Part shown: positions 18,238-27,775 of the stretch, piece by piece | Layout: each line of letters opens with the position of its first letter | How positions within the stretch are numbered: position 1 is the stretch's first letter | NCBI RefSeq assembly: GCF_000720455.1 | Contig: NZ_JOAK01000013.1 | Location: 1 to 64,000, forward strand | DNA length: 64,000 nucleotides | Reading direction: 5' to 3' | Source of the DNA: Streptomyces virginiae | Lineage (GTDB): Bacteria; Actinomycetota; Actinomycetes; Streptomycetales; Streptomycetaceae | Notes under the pieces: generated by a model | The model's database searches: none | What the model was told of the DNA's origin: nothing | What the model saw: the letters and a program-made list of their open reading frames with translations, nothing else | Program-made: the position numbers and the translations under genes

Positions 18238-19684
18238 GTATGAGCGTAGCAGTGTCGCGGAGCTGGCCGATTCCTTGAGGTCCGAGCTGAACCGCTACTC
18301 GGTGGGTGGAAAGCTCCCGTCGAGCCGCGCCCTCGTCGAGCACTACCGGGTCAGTCCCGTCACCGTCTCCCGGGCCCTCGCGCAGCTCGCCGCCGAGGGC
18401 CTGGTCGTCACCCGGCCGGGCGCCGGCGTCTTCCGGTCCGCGCCGCGCACGTCGCTCCCCGCGGCGGGGGACACCTCCTGGCAGGAGGTCGCCCTCAGCG
18501 CGGAGACGCCCGGCGAGATCGTGCCGCGCTCGGTGGACGCGTCCGGGGTGCTGGCCTGCCTGGCCGCGCCGCCGCCGTCGGTGATCGGCCTCAACAGCGG
18601 CTACCTGCACGCCTCCATCCAGCCCGAGCGGGCCATGGCCGCGGCGCTCGCCCGGGCCGGGCGGCGCCCCGGAGCCTGGGACCGGCCGCCGATGGAAGGG
18701 CTGCCCGAGCTGCGCGACTGGTTCGCCCGCGAGATCGGCGGTGCCGTCGGGGCCGCCGACGTACTGGTCACCGCGGGCGGGCAGAGCGCGCTGACCACCG
18801 CACTGCGGGCGCTGGCCCCGCCCGGGGCGCCGATCCTGGTGGAGTCCCCGACCTACCCCGGGCTGCTGGCCATCGCCCGCGCCTCCGGATGCCGCCCGGT
18901 GCCCGTGCCGGTGGACGCCGAAGGGGTCCGGCCGGAGCTGCTCGCCGCCGCCTTCGAAGCGACCGGTGCGCGGGTGTTCGTGTGCCAGCCGCTGTTCCAG
19001 AACCCCACCGGTGCGATCCTCGCGCCCGCGCGGCGGGCCGAGGTGCTGCGGATCGCCCGGGCCGCCGGGGCCTTCGTGGTCGAGGACGACTACGCCCGCG
19101 CCCTGGGGCACGACGACTGCGGTCCGCTGCCCCCGACGCTGGCCGCCGAGGACCACGACGGGGTGGTCGTGCACGTCCGGTCCCTGACCAAGGCCACCTC
19201 GCCCAGCCTGCGGGTCGGCGCCCTGGCGGCCCGGGGCCCGGTGGTCGACCGGCTGCGGGCCATCCAGGTGGTGGACAGCTTCTTCGTGCCCCGGCCGCTC
19301 CAGGAGGCCGCACTGGAGCTGGTCGGCGCGCCCGCCTGGCCGCGCCACCTGAAGGCCGTGGCCGCCGAACTGCGTCACCGGCGGGACGTGCTGGCGGGCG
19401 CGCTGCGCCGGGAGCTGCCCGGGCTGACCCTGCCCCATCTGCCCTCGGGCGGATACCAGTTGTGGGCCCGGATGGCCGGGGGCGGTGACGACGCGGCCTT
19501 CGCGGCCGCGGCCCTGCGCGCCGGAGTCGCGGTGGCTCCCGGCCGCCCCTACTTCTGCGCCGAGCCGCCCGCCCCGTACGTCCGGCTGAGCTTCGCCGGC
19601 GTCTCCGGCCCGGCCGAACTGGTGGAGGCCGTCCAGCGGCTGCGCGCGGGCCTGGGAGAGGAGCCGGATTCTCCGGACGCTTGA
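18236..19684 (+). CDS. MocR-type GntR regulator with aminotransferase domain
   Basis: A 482-residue fusion. The N-terminal winged helix (about 1-75) shows GKLPSSRALVEHYRVSPVTVSRALAQL; the rest is a class I aminotransferase fold with the probable PLP lysine in SLTKATSPSLRVGAL and the cofactor-site segment VEDDYAR. MocR proteins sense PLP plus an amine and often control an adjacent transporter or enzyme, here the EamA gene. ATG 18236 overlaps the EamA start. A TATTCT hexamer ends 8 nt before ATG, consistent with leaderless initiation. Confidence 0.92.
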   Translation: MYERSSVAELADSLRSELNRYSVGGKLPSSRALVEHYRVSPVTVSRALAQLAAEGLVVTRPGAGVFRSAPRTSLPAAGDTSWQEVALSAETPGEIVPRSVDASGVLACLAAPPPSVIGLNSGYLHASIQPERAMAAALARAGRRPGAWDRPPMEGLPELRDWFAREIGGAVGAADVLVTAGGQSALTTALRALAPPGAPILVESPTYPGLLAIARASGCRPVPVPVDAEGVRPELLAAAFEATGARVFVCQPLFQNPTGAILAPARRAEVLRIARAAGAFVVEDDYARALGHDDCGPLPPTLAAEDHDGVVVHVRSLTKATSPSLRVGALAARGPVVDRLRAIQVVDSFFVPRPLQEAALELVGAPAWPRHLKAVAAELRHRRDVLAGALRRELPGLTLPHLPSGGYQLWARMAGGGDDAAFAAAALRAGVAVAPGRPYFCAEPPAPYVRLSFAGVSGPAELVEAVQRLRAGLGEEPDSPDA

Positions 19685-19715
19685 CCCGCCGCCGTGTGCG
19701 GCCCACCATCGCCGC

Positions 19716-20291
19716 ATGCATGTTCGGGTTTCGCTTGTCGCCGCAGCCCGTAGTTCCTCGCTGCTCGCCGAGCGCTTCGACGACGACCGCCCGCTGGACG
19801 GAGCCGGCTGGCGGGCCGTCGAGTCCGCCGCCCAGGGCCTCGTACCCCTGGGCGCGGCCGAGTTGCGCTACTGCTCGCCGACCCCGCGCAGCCGGGCCAC
19901 GGGCGAGGCCCTCGGGTACGCGCCCCTGGCCCAGCCGGCGCTGCGCGAGTGCGACATGGGCCGCTGGCGGGGGCTGACCCTCGCCGAGGTGACCGCGCAG
20001 GAGCCCGCAGCGGTCGACCAGTGGCTCAGCGACCCGCGGGCCGCCCCGCACGGAGGGGAGTCGCTGCTCGCCTTCATCTCCCGGATCGGCGGCTGGCTCG
20101 ACACCCGGCCCGCCGACGACGGCGGCGCGATCGTGGCGGTGGCGGAACCCTCCGTGGTCCGCGCCGCCCTGGTCTACGCCCTCAAGGCGCCCCCGCTGAC
20201 CTACTGGAACGTGGACGTCCGGCCGCTGTCGACGATGACCCTCACCGGCTGGTCCGGTCAATGGCACCTCTGCCTGCAGGCCCCGGCCTGA
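19716..20291 (+). CDS. Histidine-phosphatase-like protein lacking catalytic His
   Basis: A 191-residue protein with the fold signature of the histidine phosphatase (phosphoglycerate mutase) superfamily: CSPTPRSRATGEAL corresponds to the second-arginine motif, and ECDMGRWRGLTLAEV to the conserved acidic stretch. The catalytic RHG is replaced by a Val-Ala-Ala-Ala-Arg-Ser segment, and the second His motif reads VAEPSVVRAAL with Glu in place of His. It is probably not a classical phosphatase and may bind a ligand or use another chemistry. Start ATG 19716 has no clear ribosome binding site. Confidence 0.75.
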   Translation: MHVRVSLVAAARSSSLLAERFDDDRPLDGAGWRAVESAAQGLVPLGAAELRYCSPTPRSRATGEALGYAPLAQPALRECDMGRWRGLTLAEVTAQEPAAVDQWLSDPRAAPHGGESLLAFISRIGGWLDTRPADDGGAIVAVAEPSVVRAALVYALKAPPLTYWNVDVRPLSTMTLTGWSGQWHLCLQAPA

Positions 20292-20307
20292 ACGCGCCGT
20301 GAGAGCC

Positions 20308-20346
20308 GACCGCGGGGCCCGGCCGGGGCCCCGCGGGCCCGCGGTC
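20308..20346 (+). terminator. GC-rich terminator before argC
   Basis: Arms GACCGCGGG... (20308-20320) and ...CCCGCGGTC (20335-20346), 12 bp with one bulged G, and an inner self-pairing GGGGCC loop. It lies 17 nt after the phosphatase-like gene. Confidence 0.65.
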
Positions 20347-20527
20347 GTCTCGTCGACGGGACCGCCACCGCGGCACCGGACGGTCCAGTGCGGTCCAGCT
20401 CCGGGACCCGCTCCCGACGCGACCGGCGCAATCGCCGCCGCACGGCGGGCTTTCCTGCTAGACATCTTTCAGGGGGAGCGTGACGCGCCCGTTCCCTCGG
20501 TCAGGCCCTCCCGCCGAGATCCACAAC

Positions 20528-20566
20528 ATTGCATAAACGTGCGGACGTACGTATAGTCATGCCATC
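20528..20566 (+). promoter_or_regulatory. argC promoter with two ARG-box-like operators
   Basis: TTGCAT (20529-20534) and TATAGT (20552-20557) are 17 bp apart, a good sigma-70-type (HrdB-like) promoter. Two tandem ArgR-type half-palindromic sites overlap it: TTGCATAAACGTGCG (from 20529) and TACGTATAGTCATGCC (from 20548). ArgR encoded by the fifth gene of the operon would repress here with arginine as corepressor. Confidence 0.8.
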
Positions 20567-20581
20567 AATGAGGAGGGTCCG

Positions 20582-21610
20582 ATGGTGGTACGTGTAGCGG
20601 TGGCCGGAGCGAGCGGGTACGCGGGCGGAGAAGTCCTGCGCCTGCTGCTCTCGCACCCCGAGGTGGAGATCGGTGCGCTCACCGGCAACTCCAACGCCGG
20701 ACAGCTCCTGGGCTCCCTGCAACCGCACCTCGTGCCGCTGGCGGGCCGCACCCTGGAGGCGACCACCCCCGAGGTGCTCGCCGGCCACGACGTCGTCTTC
20801 CTCGCCCTTCCGCACGGCCAGTCCGCCGCCGTCGCCGCCCAGCTCGGCGGCGACGTCCTCGTCGTCGACATGGGCGCCGACCACCGCCTCAAGGACCCCG
20901 CCGACTGGGACGCGTTCTACGGCGCCCCGCACGCCGGGACCTGGCCCTACGGACTCCCCGAACTCCCCGGCGGCCGCGCCGGACTGGAAGGCGCCAAGCG
21001 GATCGCCGTCCCCGGCTGCTTCCCCACCGCCGTCTCCCTGGCGCTCTACCCCGCCTACCAGGCGCGGCTCGCCGAGCCCGAGGCCGTGATCGTCGCCGCC
21101 ACCGGCACCTCTGGCGCGGGCAAGGCGCTCAAGCCGCACCTGCTCGGCGCCGAGGTCATGGGGTCCGTGACCCCGTACGGCGTCGGCGGCGGCCACCGGC
21201 ACACGCCCGAGATGGTGCAGAACCTCAGCCCGCTCGCGGGCGAGCGGGTCTGCGTCTCCTTCACGCCGACCCTCGTGCCCATGGCCCGCGGCATCCTCGC
21301 CACCTGCTCGGCCAAGGCCCTGCCCGGCACGACCGCGCAGTCGCTGCGCGCCGCTTACGAGAAGGCGTACGCCGACGAGCCCTTCGTGCAGCTGCTGCCC
21401 GAGGGCCGGATGCCGTCCACCAAGTCCGTCCACGGCTCCAACGCCGTCCACGTCCAGGTCGCCTACGACGAGTCCGCCCGGCGGATCATCGCCGTCAGCG
21501 CCATCGACAACCTCACCAAGGGCACCGCCGGCGGCGCGGTGCAGAGCATGAACATCGCCCTGGGGCTCCACGAGGGCCTGGGTCTTTCGACGATCGGAGT
21601 CGCACCGTGA
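20582..21610 (+). CDS. argC: N-acetyl-gamma-glutamyl-phosphate reductase
   Basis: A 342-residue NADPH-dependent enzyme for the third step of arginine synthesis, making N-acetylglutamate semialdehyde. The Rossmann start ([18 protein letters not shown]) and catalytic Cys in [14 protein letters not shown] are present; length is typical. ATG 20582 follows GAGGAGG. First gene of argCJBDR; its stop overlaps the argJ GTG by 4 nt. Confidence 0.98.
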   Translation: MVVRVAVAGASGYAGGEVLRLLLSHPEVEIGALTGNSNAGQLLGSLQPHLVPLAGRTLEATTPEVLAGHDVVFLALPHGQSAAVAAQLGGDVLVVDMGADHRLKDPADWDAFYGAPHAGTWPYGLPELPGGRAGLEGAKRIAVPGCFPTAVSLALYPAYQARLAEPEAVIVAATGTSGAGKALKPHLLGAEVMGSVTPYGVGGGHRHTPEMVQNLSPLAGERVCVSFTPTLVPMARGILATCSAKALPGTTAQSLRAAYEKAYADEPFVQLLPEGRMPSTKSVHGSNAVHVQVAYDESARRIIAVSAIDNLTKGTAGGAVQSMNIALGLHEGLGLSTIGVAP

Positions 21611-22776
21611 GCGTCACGGCAGCACAGGGATTCACGGCGGCGGGCATCGCCGCCGGGATCAAGGCCAACGGCAACCCGGACCTGGCCCTCGTGGTCAACA
21701 ACGGGCCGCGCCTCGCCGCCGCGGGCGTCTTCACCTCCAACCGCGTCAAGGCCGCTCCCGTCCACTGGTCCGAACAGGTCCTGCGCGGCGGCACCGTCAG
21801 CGCCGTGGTCCTCAACTCCGGCGGGGCCAACGCCTGCACCGGCCCCAAGGGCTTCCAGGACACCCACGCCACCGCGGAGAAGGTCGCCGCCGTCCTCAAC
21901 GAACACGGACTCGGCGAGCACAACGCCGGCGAGGTCGCGGTCGCCTCCACCGGCCTGATCGGCGTCCTGCTCCCCATGGACAAGCTGCTCCCCGGCATCG
22001 AGACCGCCGCCGCCGCCCTGTCCGAGGACGGCGGCGAGGCCGCCGCCGTCGCCATCAAGACCACCGACACCGTGCACAAGACGGCCACCGTGTCCCAGGA
22101 CGGCTGGACCGTCGGCGGCATGGCCAAGGGCGCCGGCATGCTCGCCCCGGGCCTGGCCACCATGCTCGTCGTGCTCACCACCGACGCGGACGTGGACGGC
22201 CCCGCCCTCGACAGGGCGCTGCGCTCCGCCACCCGCACCACCTTCGACCGGGTCGACTCCGACGGCTGCATGTCCACCAACGACACGGTGCTCCTGCTGG
22301 CCTCCGGGGCGTCCGGCCGTACGCCCGCCCACGCGGACTTCGCCGAGGCCGTCCGCAAGGTCTGCGACGACCTGGCCCGCCAGCTGATCGGCGACGCCGA
22401 GGGCGCCAGCAAGGACATCCGCATCGAGGTCATCGGCGCGGCCAGCGAGGACGACGCGGTCGAGGTCGGCCGCTCCATCGCCCGCAACAACCTGCTCAAG
22501 TGCGCCATCCACGGCGAGGACCCCAACTGGGGCCGGGTGCTGTCCGCGATCGGCACCACCAAGGCCGCCTTCGACCCGGACCGGCTCAACGTCGCCATCA
22601 ACGGCGTGTGGGTCTGCAAGAACGGCTCGGTCGGCGAGGACCGCGACCTGGTCTCGATGAAGGACCGCGAGGTCCGCATCACCGCGGACCTCTCCACCGG
22701 CGACGAGTCCGCCGTCATCTGGGCCAACGACCTGACCGCCGACTACGTCCACGAGAACAGCGCGTACTCCTCATGA
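21607..22776 (+). CDS. argJ: Ornithine acetyltransferase / N-acetylglutamate synthase
   Basis: A 389-residue ArgJ that recycles the acetyl group from N-acetylornithine to glutamate and may also use acetyl-CoA. The proenzyme self-cleaves before the nucleophilic Thr in the motif [13 protein letters not shown], visible here after [10 protein letters not shown]. Conserved [10 protein letters not shown] is also present. GTG start overlapping argC; stop overlaps the argB ATG by 4 nt. Presence of argJ means no separate argE is required. Confidence 0.98.
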   Translation: MSVTAAQGFTAAGIAAGIKANGNPDLALVVNNGPRLAAAGVFTSNRVKAAPVHWSEQVLRGGTVSAVVLNSGGANACTGPKGFQDTHATAEKVAAVLNEHGLGEHNAGEVAVASTGLIGVLLPMDKLLPGIETAAAALSEDGGEAAAVAIKTTDTVHKTATVSQDGWTVGGMAKGAGMLAPGLATMLVVLTTDADVDGPALDRALRSATRTTFDRVDSDGCMSTNDTVLLLASGASGRTPAHADFAEAVRKVCDDLARQLIGDAEGASKDIRIEVIGAASEDDAVEVGRSIARNNLLKCAIHGEDPNWGRVLSAIGTTKAAFDPDRLNVAINGVWVCKNGSVGEDRDLVSMKDREVRITADLSTGDESAVIWANDLTADYVHENSAYSS

Positions 22777-23705
22777 GCGACGAGAAGGCCGGCCAGCCCG
22801 GCACCGCCCGCAAGCACACCGCCCTGCCCAAGGCGCAGATCCTCATCGAGGCACTGCCCTGGCTCCGGCGCCACAACGGCAAGGTCGTCGTCATCAAGTT
22901 CGGCGGCAACGCCATGATCGACGAGGACCTCAAGGCCGCCTTCGCCCAGGACGTCGTCTTCCTGCACCAGGCCGGCCTCAAGCCGGTCGTCGTGCACGGC
23001 GGCGGCCCGCAGATCAACGCCCAGCTCGACAAGCAGGGCCTGGTCAGCGAGTTCAAGGCCGGCCTGCGCGTGACGACCCCGGAGGCCATGGACGTCGTAC
23101 GGATGGTCCTGGCGGGCCAGGTCCAGCGCGAGCTGGTCGGGCTGCTCAACCAGCACGGGCCGCTCGCCGTCGGCATGACCGGCGAGGACGCCCGCACCAT
23201 CACCGCGACCAAGCACAGCCCCGAGATCGACGGCGAGGTCATCGACATCGGCCGGGTCGGCGAGATCACCGCCATCGACACCGGCGCCATCGAGGCACTG
23301 CTGGCCGACGGCCGGATCCCGGTCATCTCCTCCATCGCCCGCAGCGCCGACGACCACCACGTCTACAACGTCAACGCCGACACGGCGGCCGCGGCGCTCG
23401 CGGCCTCCCTCGGCGCCGAGACGCTGATGGTCCTCACCGACGTAGAGGGCCTCTACGCCGACTGGCCGCACAGCGACGAGGTCATCAGCCGGCTCACCGT
23501 CAGCGAGCTGGAGAAGCTGCTGCCCGAGCTGTCCAGCGGCATGGTGCCCAAGATGGAGGGCTGCCTGCACGCGGTACGCAGCGGCGTCGGCACCGCCCGC
23601 GTCCTCGACGGGCGGGTCCCGCACTCGATCCTGCTGGAGATCTTCACGGACTCCGGCATCGGCACGATGGTCGTGCCCGACCGACAGTCAGGGGGAGCAG
23701 CATGA
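22773..23705 (+). CDS. argB: Acetylglutamate kinase
   Basis: A 310-residue amino-acid kinase that phosphorylates N-acetylglutamate. KFGGNAMID is the nucleotide-binding start, [10 protein letters not shown] the substrate loop, and [19 protein letters not shown] the C-terminal motif shared with arginine-inhibited (hexameric) enzymes. ATG 22773 overlaps argJ; the stop overlaps argD. Confidence 0.98.
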   Translation: MSDEKAGQPGTARKHTALPKAQILIEALPWLRRHNGKVVVIKFGGNAMIDEDLKAAFAQDVVFLHQAGLKPVVVHGGGPQINAQLDKQGLVSEFKAGLRVTTPEAMDVVRMVLAGQVQRELVGLLNQHGPLAVGMTGEDARTITATKHSPEIDGEVIDIGRVGEITAIDTGAIEALLADGRIPVISSIARSADDHHVYNVNADTAAAALAASLGAETLMVLTDVEGLYADWPHSDEVISRLTVSELEKLLPELSSGMVPKMEGCLHAVRSGVGTARVLDGRVPHSILLEIFTDSGIGTMVVPDRQSGGAA

Positions 23706-24907
23706 CGAAGGGCACCGGCAACCAGGAGTACGGCGCACGCTGGCAGGGCGCGCTGGCCGACAACTACGGCACGCCCGCCCTCGCCCTCGTACGCGGCCAG
23801 GGCGCCCAGGTCTGGGACGCCGACGGCAAGCAGTACACGGACTTCGTCGGCGGTATCGCCGTCAACGCCCTCGGCCACGCCCACCCGGCGATCGTGACGG
23901 CCGTGACCGAGCAGATCTCCACCCTCGGCCACGTCTCCAACCTCTTCGCCTCCGAGCCGGTCATCGCGCTCGGCGAGCGGCTGCTCCAGCTCTTCGGCCG
24001 CCCCGGCAAGGTCTTCTTCTGCAACTCCGGCGCCGAGAGCATCGAAGCCGCCTTCAAGATCGGCCGGCTGACCGGGCGGACCCACATGGTCGCCACCGAC
24101 GGCGGCTTCCACGGCCGGACCATGGGCGCCCTCGCGCTCACCGGCCAGCCGAAGAAGCAGGAGCCCTTCCTGCCGCTGCCCGGCGACGTCACGCACGTCC
24201 CGTACGGCGACGTCGAGGCCCTGCGGGCCGCCGTCACCGAGGAGACCGCGCTCGTCGTCATCGAGCCGATCCAGGGCGAGAACGGCGTGGTCGTGCCCCC
24301 CGCCGGATACCTGACGGCCGCCCGCGAGATCACCCGGGCCACCGGCACCCTGCTGGTCCTCGACGAGGTCCAGACCGGCATCGGCCGCTGCGGCCAGTGG
24401 TTCGAGCACCAGGCCCACGAAGGCGTCGAGCCCGACATCGTCACGCTGGCCAAGGGGCTCGGCGGCGGCCTCCCGATCGGGGCCGTCGTCGCCTTCGGTC
24501 CCACCGCCGACCTCCTCCGGCCCGGCCAGCACGGCACCACCTTCGGCGGGAACCCGGTCGCGTGCGCCGCCGGCCTCGCCGTCATCGACACCATCGCCGC
24601 CGACGACCTGCTCGACCGGGTCAAGGCGCGGGGCGAGCGGCTGCGCTCGGGGATCGAGTCCGCGGGACACCCACTGGTATCCCACGTCAGGGGTGCCGGC
24701 CTGCTCCTGGGTATCGTGCTGACCGAGCCGCTCGCGCCCAAGGTGCAGCAAGCGGCCCAGGACGCCGGCTTCCTGGTCAACGCGCCCGCCCCCGACGTCG
24801 TACGGCTCATGCCCCCGTACGTACTCACCGAGGACGAGGCTGACGCGTTCGTCCGGGCTCTGCCCGGCATCCTCGACGCAGCCCACGGGGACGGATCCGG
24901 AGAATGA
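23702..24907 (+). CDS. argD: Acetylornithine aminotransferase
   Basis: A 401-residue class III PLP aminotransferase. [15 protein letters not shown] and [15 protein letters not shown] are family motifs, and the PLP lysine lies in [14 protein letters not shown]. It converts N-acetylglutamate semialdehyde to N-acetylornithine. ATG overlaps argB by 4 nt; argR follows after 7 nt. Confidence 0.98.
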   Translation: MTKGTGNQEYGARWQGALADNYGTPALALVRGQGAQVWDADGKQYTDFVGGIAVNALGHAHPAIVTAVTEQISTLGHVSNLFASEPVIALGERLLQLFGRPGKVFFCNSGAESIEAAFKIGRLTGRTHMVATDGGFHGRTMGALALTGQPKKQEPFLPLPGDVTHVPYGDVEALRAAVTEETALVVIEPIQGENGVVVPPAGYLTAAREITRATGTLLVLDEVQTGIGRCGQWFEHQAHEGVEPDIVTLAKGLGGGLPIGAVVAFGPTADLLRPGQHGTTFGGNPVACAAGLAVIDTIAADDLLDRVKARGERLRSGIESAGHPLVSHVRGAGLLLGIVLTEPLAPKVQQAAQDAGFLVNAPAPDVVRLMPPYVLTEDEADAFVRALPGILDAAHGDGSGE

Positions 24908-24914
24908 GACGACG

Positions 24915-25451
24915 ATGAGCCAGGCGCAGGACAACGAGCACGGCGGGCAGGCCGTCCCGCAGACCCGCACCGCGCGTCACCGCCGGATCGTGGACATCCT
25001 CAACCGGCAGCCGGTCCGCTCCCAGAGCCAGCTGGCCAAGCTGCTCGCCGACGACGGGCTGAGCGTCACCCAGGCGACGCTCTCCCGCGACCTCGACGAG
25101 CTGGGCGCGGTGAAGATCCGCAACACCGGCGGCGAGCTGATCTACGCGGTGCCCAGCGAGGGCGGCTTCCGCACCCCGCAGGCCCCGCTCGGCGAGTCCG
25201 CGAAGGAGGAGCGCATGCGGCGCCTCTCCGGGGAGCTGCTGATCTCGGCGGAGGCCTCCGCGAACCTCGTGGTCCTGCGCACCCCGCCGGGCGCGGCGCA
25301 GTTCCTCGCCTCGGCCATCGACCAGGCCGAGCTCCGCGAGATCCTCGGCACGATCGCCGGCGACGACACCCTGATGCTGATCAGCCGGGACCCGGCGGGC
25401 GGCCAGGCCCTCGCCGACCACCTCCTGCGACTGGCGCAGAAGGAGGGCTGA
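24915..25451 (+). CDS. argR: Arginine repressor
   Basis: A 178-residue ArgR. The N-terminal winged helix ([20 protein letters not shown]...[13 protein letters not shown]) binds ARG boxes, and the C-terminal domain ([16 protein letters not shown]...[12 protein letters not shown]) binds arginine and forms hexamers. It closes the argCJBDR operon and should act on the operators before argC and argG. A weak GGCGCCG/CGGTGCC hairpin with one G-T pair lies near 25474-25494, downstream. Confidence 0.97.
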   Translation: MSQAQDNEHGGQAVPQTRTARHRRIVDILNRQPVRSQSQLAKLLADDGLSVTQATLSRDLDELGAVKIRNTGGELIYAVPSEGGFRTPQAPLGESAKEERMRRLSGELLISAEASANLVVLRTPPGAAQFLASAIDQAELREILGTIAGDDTLMLISRDPAGGQALADHLLRLAQKEG

Positions 25452-25525
25452 GCAGGGCAGCGGGGGAGTCCGGGGCGCCGTAAATCCCGGTGCCGCAGCG
25501 GTGTTCGCCGACATAGCCTCGGGGC

Positions 25526-26440
25526 GTGCGCCAACTCGCCCTCGCCATACTGGTGTCCGCCGTGACCGCCGCCGTCTACGGGCCCGTCGCCCTGCTGTGG
25601 TGGCGCCGCGCGCGGGTCCGCAGCCGGACGCTCCGGCTCGTCGCCGCCGTCGAGCTGGAGCCGTACCACGCCGCCCTGTTGCGCAACGAGGCGACCGAGG
25701 CCGCCGCCGCCGAACTCGTCCTCGCCGGGTACCTCCGGATCGACGACGAAGGCGCCGCGTTCCTGACCGAGCAGGGCCGCGACCCGGCCCGGGCCCCCGC
25801 CCACCCGCTGCCCGCCGCCCTGCTGGAGGCCGTACGCCGGCACGATCCCGAGCCCGTGTCGATCGGCTGGATCGACTGGTGCGACGACGACTACCACCAG
25901 CGCCTGGGCGCCTACCGCAGCGAACGGAAGACCCTGCTGCCCCCGCTCCCGCGGATGCCCGGCGGCGAGCGGAACCCGTTCCTGGCCTGCTGCGGTTGTG
26001 TGGGCATCGCCCTGGTGATGCTCTTCTGGCTCCTCGCGAGCGCGCTGCTGGTGACCGGCCGCCCGCAAGGCCTGCGGGAATGGGCCTGCGCCGTGGTGGC
26101 CGGTCTCGGCCTGTCGGCGCTGCTGCTGGCCGAGAAGGCCGGCCGGGTGGTCCGGGAGCGCACCGAGTGCGGCGACCCGCTGGGCGACCTGGTGCGCTCC
26201 CAGCCGCACCCGGCCTTCGCGGCGCTGGACGAGGAGCAGCGCACGCTGGTGCTGGGCAGCATCGGCGACCGCCACACCTGGCGCGGCGTCGACACCGTCG
26301 TCCACGAGGAGTCAGAGGAGGAGGACGACGAGGACGACGAGTGGCTGGACGACAAGGTCTGGTGGGAGGACGCCTACGAGTACCGGGCCTCCGACGAGGA
26401 CGAGGTCGCGTCCGAGAGGAGGCCGGGGGACACGCCCTAG
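25526..26440 (+). CDS. Membrane protein, unknown function
   Basis: A 304-residue protein with an N-terminal membrane segment (about 3-24), a soluble helical domain (YHAALLRNEATEAAAAELVLAGYL), a central pair of hydrophobic helices (about 150-172 and 183-205) and a very acidic C-terminus (residues about 262-280 mostly Glu/Asp). The helical part recalls TIGR04222-type proteins but I am not certain. A TAGCCT hexamer ends exactly 6 nt before GTG 25526, suggesting a leaderless transcript. Its stop overlaps the convergent L,D-transpeptidase stop. Confidence 0.7.
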   Translation: MRQLALAILVSAVTAAVYGPVALLWWRRARVRSRTLRLVAAVELEPYHAALLRNEATEAAAAELVLAGYLRIDDEGAAFLTEQGRDPARAPAHPLPAALLEAVRRHDPEPVSIGWIDWCDDDYHQRLGAYRSERKTLLPPLPRMPGGERNPFLACCGCVGIALVMLFWLLASALLVTGRPQGLREWACAVVAGLGLSALLLAEKAGRVVRERTECGDPLGDLVRSQPHPAFAALDEEQRTLVLGSIGDRHTWRGVDTVVHEESEEEDDEDDEWLDDKVWWEDAYEYRASDEDEVASERRPGDTP

Positions 26441-27138
26441 TACCGCGTGACGGCGAGCGGTCCGTCCTGTGTGCCGATCGCGATGTGCGGGCGCCGGTCC
26501 GGGTCCGCCCAGCGCAGGATCGCCCGCATGTCCCGCTCGGCCACCGACACGCAACCCGCCGTCGCGCCCTTGCCGTTGACGTGCAGGAAGATCCCGGCGC
26601 CCCGGCCGCGCACCGGCCGGTCGTAGTTGAAGGCGATCAGCAGCGCGTGCGCGTACTGCTTCTCGTAGGTGACCAGGTGCTCGGCCTCGCCCGGCGCGCA
26701 GTCCGCGGGCAGCGGCTCCACCCAGCGGTTGTAGGCGGCCGACGCGTTGTCCTGGCACCACCAGGAGTCCGCGTTCACCCGCCGGTAGACGTACTCCGTC
26801 CCGGCGGGCGCCCGCCGGATCCCGAAGGCGTACGGCAGCTCGTACAGCCCCGTCGGGGTGGTGTTGGTGCCCTGGACACGGGTCGCGCCCTCGGTGAGGC
26901 CGCCCGCCCCGAAGCGGGCGGGCGCGCTCCCGACCTCGTACCAGCGCCCCGCCCACCGGTCCCACCAGGTCACCCGGCCGGTCGTGGATCCGGGCGCGGG
27001 CGCGACGGCGGTGATCAGCTGACTGCCGCCGCCGGTGTCGGCGAGACGGGTGGGCAGGGGCCCGGTCGGGGGCGCGGCCCCGTGCGGGAGCAGCGCGGTG
27101 ACGATCAGTGAGCCGGTGACGAGAGCGGTACGCAGCAC
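26437..27138 (-). CDS. L,D-transpeptidase (YkuD-like) family protein, secreted
   Basis: A 233-residue protein with a signal peptide (about 1-22) and an L,D-transpeptidase/ErfK-like domain. The catalytic region reads GIFLHVNGKGATAGCVSVA, with His and the nucleophilic Cys in T-A-G-C. Such enzymes make 3-3 peptidoglycan cross-links or attach proteins; many Streptomyces members of this subgroup are annotated only as L,D-transpeptidase family. Start is 3 nt after the upstream PNPOx-like gene ends, so they are coupled. Confidence 0.82.
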   Translation of the reverse strand: MLRTALVTGSLIVTALLPHGAAPPTGPLPTRLADTGGGSQLITAVAPAPGSTTGRVTWWDRWAGRWYEVGSAPARFGAGGLTEGATRVQGTNTTPTGLYELPYAFGIRRAPAGTEYVYRRVNADSWWCQDNASAAYNRWVEPLPADCAPGEAEHLVTYEKQYAHALLIAFNYDRPVRGRGAGIFLHVNGKGATAGCVSVAERDMRAILRWADPDRRPHIAIGTQDGPLAVTRY

Positions 27139-27141
27139 ATG

Positions 27142-27723
27142 TCAGACGGTACGTGCAGGAAGGGGCAGGGGCAGTGCAGGCAGGCCGTCGAGGCTCGTCG
27201 CGATGTGGTCCTTCTTCTCGCAGTACTCGGCGAACTCCTCGTCGGTCTTGCGGGCCAGGTAGTCCGCATGGAGGGTGCGCTCGCCCTGGTACTCCATGAA
27301 GGGGACGGCGTAGCCGCACACATCGGCGATCCGGCGGGCGCGCACCAGGATGACCGCCCGCGCGCCGGGTCCGTCGGCCTCGCCGAACAGGGCGATCAGC
27401 TCGGGCCAGCGCGGGTCGTCGCGGAAGACCGCCTCGCCCTCGCCGTGGATGCGCACGATGTTCGGCGGCCCGCTGAAGGCGCACCACATGAGGGTGATCC
27501 GGCCGTTCTCGCGCACGTGGGCGATGGTCTCGGCGCCGCTGCCGCCGAAGTCGAGGTAGGCGAGCCGCTGTTCGTCGATGACGACGAGGGTGCCGGCGCG
27601 GCCCTTGGGGGACAGGTTGACGTGGCCGTCACCCGAGAGCGGGGCGGTCGCGGTGAAGAAGACAGGCTGCTCCTCGATGAACGTGCGGAGCCTGCCGTCT
27701 ATGCGTTCGTAGAGCTTTCCCAT
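27142..27723 (-). CDS. Pyridoxamine 5'-phosphate oxidase-like flavoprotein
   Basis: A 193-residue split-barrel protein of the pyridoxamine phosphate oxidase-like superfamily. It shows QPVFFTATAP...GHVNLSPKG and NGRITLMWCAFSGPPNIVRIHG, typical of the FMN- or F420-binding class common in actinobacteria. Substrate unknown. I chose ATG 27723 (MGKLYERID); GATAAT ends 6 nt before it, inside the palindrome GCCGAT-T-ATCGGC (27726-27738). Followed closely by the L,D-transpeptidase gene. Confidence 0.82.
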   Translation of the reverse strand: MGKLYERIDGRLRTFIEEQPVFFTATAPLSGDGHVNLSPKGRAGTLVVIDEQRLAYLDFGGSGAETIAHVRENGRITLMWCAFSGPPNIVRIHGEGEAVFRDDPRWPELIALFGEADGPGARAVILVRARRIADVCGYAVPFMEYQGERTLHADYLARKTDEEFAEYCEKKDHIATSLDGLPALPLPLPARTV

Positions 27724-27775
27724 GAGCCGATTATCGGCCCGCACTGCCCGCACCTGCGGAACGGGCCGGGGGATT

